A program made the translations under genes and the position numbers. The notes beneath the pieces were generated by a model. That model worked only from the letters and a program-made list of their open reading frames with translations, was not told where the DNA came from and searched no databases. 5,893 bases of DNA from Kiritimatiellia bacterium (GTDB taxonomy: Bacteria; Verrucomicrobiota; Kiritimatiellia; SLAD01), in contig SLCI01000128.1 of the NCBI GenBank assembly GCA_007125875.1, positions 1 to 5,893 of the forward strand, read 5' to 3'. Within the stretch, counting starts at the first letter, position 1. Each line of letters begins with the position of its first letter. This document shows positions 4,698 to 5,893 of the stretch, in pieces.

Positions 4698-5893
4698 CTA
4701 GGTATCCCCTACCATACGGCGCAGGATCCGCTCAATCCGTTGTTGTGCGTCCGGTGCTGCCGCCACCTCGGCTTCGATCACGCGCTCCAAAATGCGCATG
4801 GCTTCGGCGATCTCACCGCGGCCCTCTTTCACGCCCGCGGCAGCAAAGGCTGCGCGTGTGAACCAGACCGAGCCTTCCCGACCCAACTCCGTTCGCTGTT
4901 CAATGTAATCGTAAACCACTTGCAGATAATGCGTCAGCGCCTCGTCTTCCTCGCCCAGCTGTTCAAAGCTACGCCCCAACTTATATTCCGCTTGCAGCTT
5001 CAAGGCAGGTGAGGCGGTCGCACTATCGATCACCGACTGGAAAGATACGATAGCTTCCCGATAACGCTGCGGACTTTCGCTACCCAGCGTAAACTGACAG
5101 TCCCCTTTCCGTCCGCGGGCCATGTCGACCAGCGCATGGTTCGGATAGCGGCGTATCACTTCTTCGAACGCCAGGATCGCGCCGGCGAATTCACCCAAAC
5201 GACTGAGGGTATCACCCTGCGCAAAGCGTACTTCGGGCATAAGTGGACTCTGCGGGTATTTCTGAGTGAGACGACTAAAGTAATCAATCGCATCCAAGTA
5301 CGCGCCTCGCTCTACCGCTGCGCGGCCTGCCCAATAGAGCGCGGCGGGCGCATGCACGCCCTGCGGATCCAGCTCCCGTAATCCTACAAAGCGTTCCTCG
5401 GCAACGGCGTATTCGCCTCGGTTAAAGTGATACGCCGCCAGCCAAAACAAAACATCCGGTGCCCAACGCGAATGGGGATAACGTCGAATAAACGCTTCGG
5501 CCACGTCCAGCGCGGCTTCACTATCGCCCAGCAAATATAAGGACCAACCGCGCATGAAGTCGGCCTGCTCGGCGCTGGGATGACTAGGGAAGTCCGACAC
5601 CAACAACTCGAAATCAGCCAGGGCCTCTGTGAACATCCCGCGGCGATAACGGATCATGCCGCGCCGATGCAACGCATCAGCAAAAAGCGCACCATTCGGA
5701 TAACCGCGCATCAGTCGGTTATAGGCGGAGACCGCGCGCTCCCACTCTCCGACTTCCTCTTTCAAGCCGCCCACGCGAAAAGCAGCACGCTCGGCATACA
5801 GACTATTCGGAAAGGCATCCTCCATGGCGCGAAATTCTTGTACCGCTTCATCGACCTGACGCTGACGCGCCAACGATTCCGCCGCCTGAAACA
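4698..5893 (-). CDS. TPR-repeat protein, probable envelope scaffold; 5' end beyond the window
   Basis: The last 397 codons are visible and the frame stays open to the right edge (it reads FQAAES before LARQRQVDEA), so the gene starts outside the window. The TTG at 5871-5873 is an internal leucine in a TPR helix rather than a start. The visible protein is almost entirely tandem TPR units of roughly 36 residues, about nine to ten of them. Each has the G..yy..G.y..A...F pattern and ends in YP-S/N-type turns such as AFPNSLYAE, GYPNGALFA, DFPSHPSAE, RYPHSRWAP, KYPQSPLMP and RYPNHALVD. This is the TPR style of BamD and CpoB/YbgF envelope proteins. No membrane span or enzymatic motif is visible; any signal peptide would lie in the missing part. 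It is the first visible gene of the operon and may bind the motor or an outer-membrane partner of the TonB-like protein, which is inferred from context only. It ends in IERILRRMVGDT. Confidence 0.85.
   Translation of the reverse strand, partial: FQAAESLARQRQVDEAVQEFRAMEDAFPNSLYAERAAFRVGGLKEEVGEWERAVSAYNRLMRGYPNGALFADALHRRGMIRYRRGMFTEALADFELLVSDFPSHPSAEQADFMRGWSLYLLGDSEAALDVAEAFIRRYPHSRWAPDVLFWLAAYHFNRGEYAVAEERFVGLRELDPQGVHAPAALYWAGRAAVERGAYLDAIDYFSRLTQKYPQSPLMPEVRFAQGDTLSRLGEFAGAILAFEEVIRRYPNHALVDMARGRKGDCQFTLGSESPQRYREAIVSFQSVIDSATASPALKLQAEYKLGRSFEQLGEEDEALTHYLQVVYDYIEQRTELGREGSVWFTRAAFAAAGVKEGRGEIAEAMRILERVIEAEVAAAPDAQQRIERILRRMVGDT

Noticed and set aside
5871..5873. TTG as the start of the TPR gene.
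   Set aside because: The same frame is open upstream to the window edge and reads FQAAES, continuing a TPR helix, so this codon is internal.

Overview
Every gene in this window reads leftward on the minus strand. In transcription order they are: a TPR-repeat protein (its start lies beyond the right edge), an ExbB/TolQ-type proton channel, an ExbD/TolR-type protein, a TonB-like membrane-anchored protein, a 76-residue membrane protein with a zinc ribbon, hisD, hisC, and then, after a 77-base AT-rich gap, the first 39 codons of a cysJ-like sulfite reductase flavoprotein. The plus strand carries no gene I can support, and no stretch longer than about 80 bases lacks a gene.

Right half (about 2569-5893): an envelope energy-transduction module. 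ExbB and ExbD would form a proton-motive-force-driven motor in the inner membrane. The TonB-like protein would carry the force into the periplasm, and the TPR protein is probably an envelope scaffold of the BamD/CpoB kind. The genes are tightly packed: the TPR stop is 24 bases before exbB, exbB/exbD overlap by 1 base (TAATG), exbD/tonB-like by 4 (ATGA), and tonB-like/zinc-ribbon by 11. This points to one operon with translational coupling.

Left half: hisD and hisC, for the last oxidation and the aminotransferase step of histidine synthesis, follow the membrane genes after only 10 bases and overlap each other by 4 (ATGA). A housekeeping amino-acid pathway is therefore probably transcribed together with an envelope motor. 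After hisC comes a short AT-rich spacer with a possible promoter, then a cysJ-like start that uses TTG behind a clear Shine-Dalgarno sequence.

The organism is a Gram-negative (two-membrane) bacterium with a moderately GC-rich genome. The gene order (TPR, exbB, exbD, tonB-like, small protein, hisD) resembles what I recall from Verrucomicrobiota of the Opitutae group. That placement is tentative and is not shown by the sequence itself. There are no tRNA or rRNA genes, CRISPR arrays, insertion sequences or phage genes. Nothing here is clearly an undescribed system. The most unusual items are the small zinc-ribbon membrane protein inside the motor operon, the joining of his genes to that operon, and a Gln in ExbB where E. 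coli ExbB/TolQ have a Glu.
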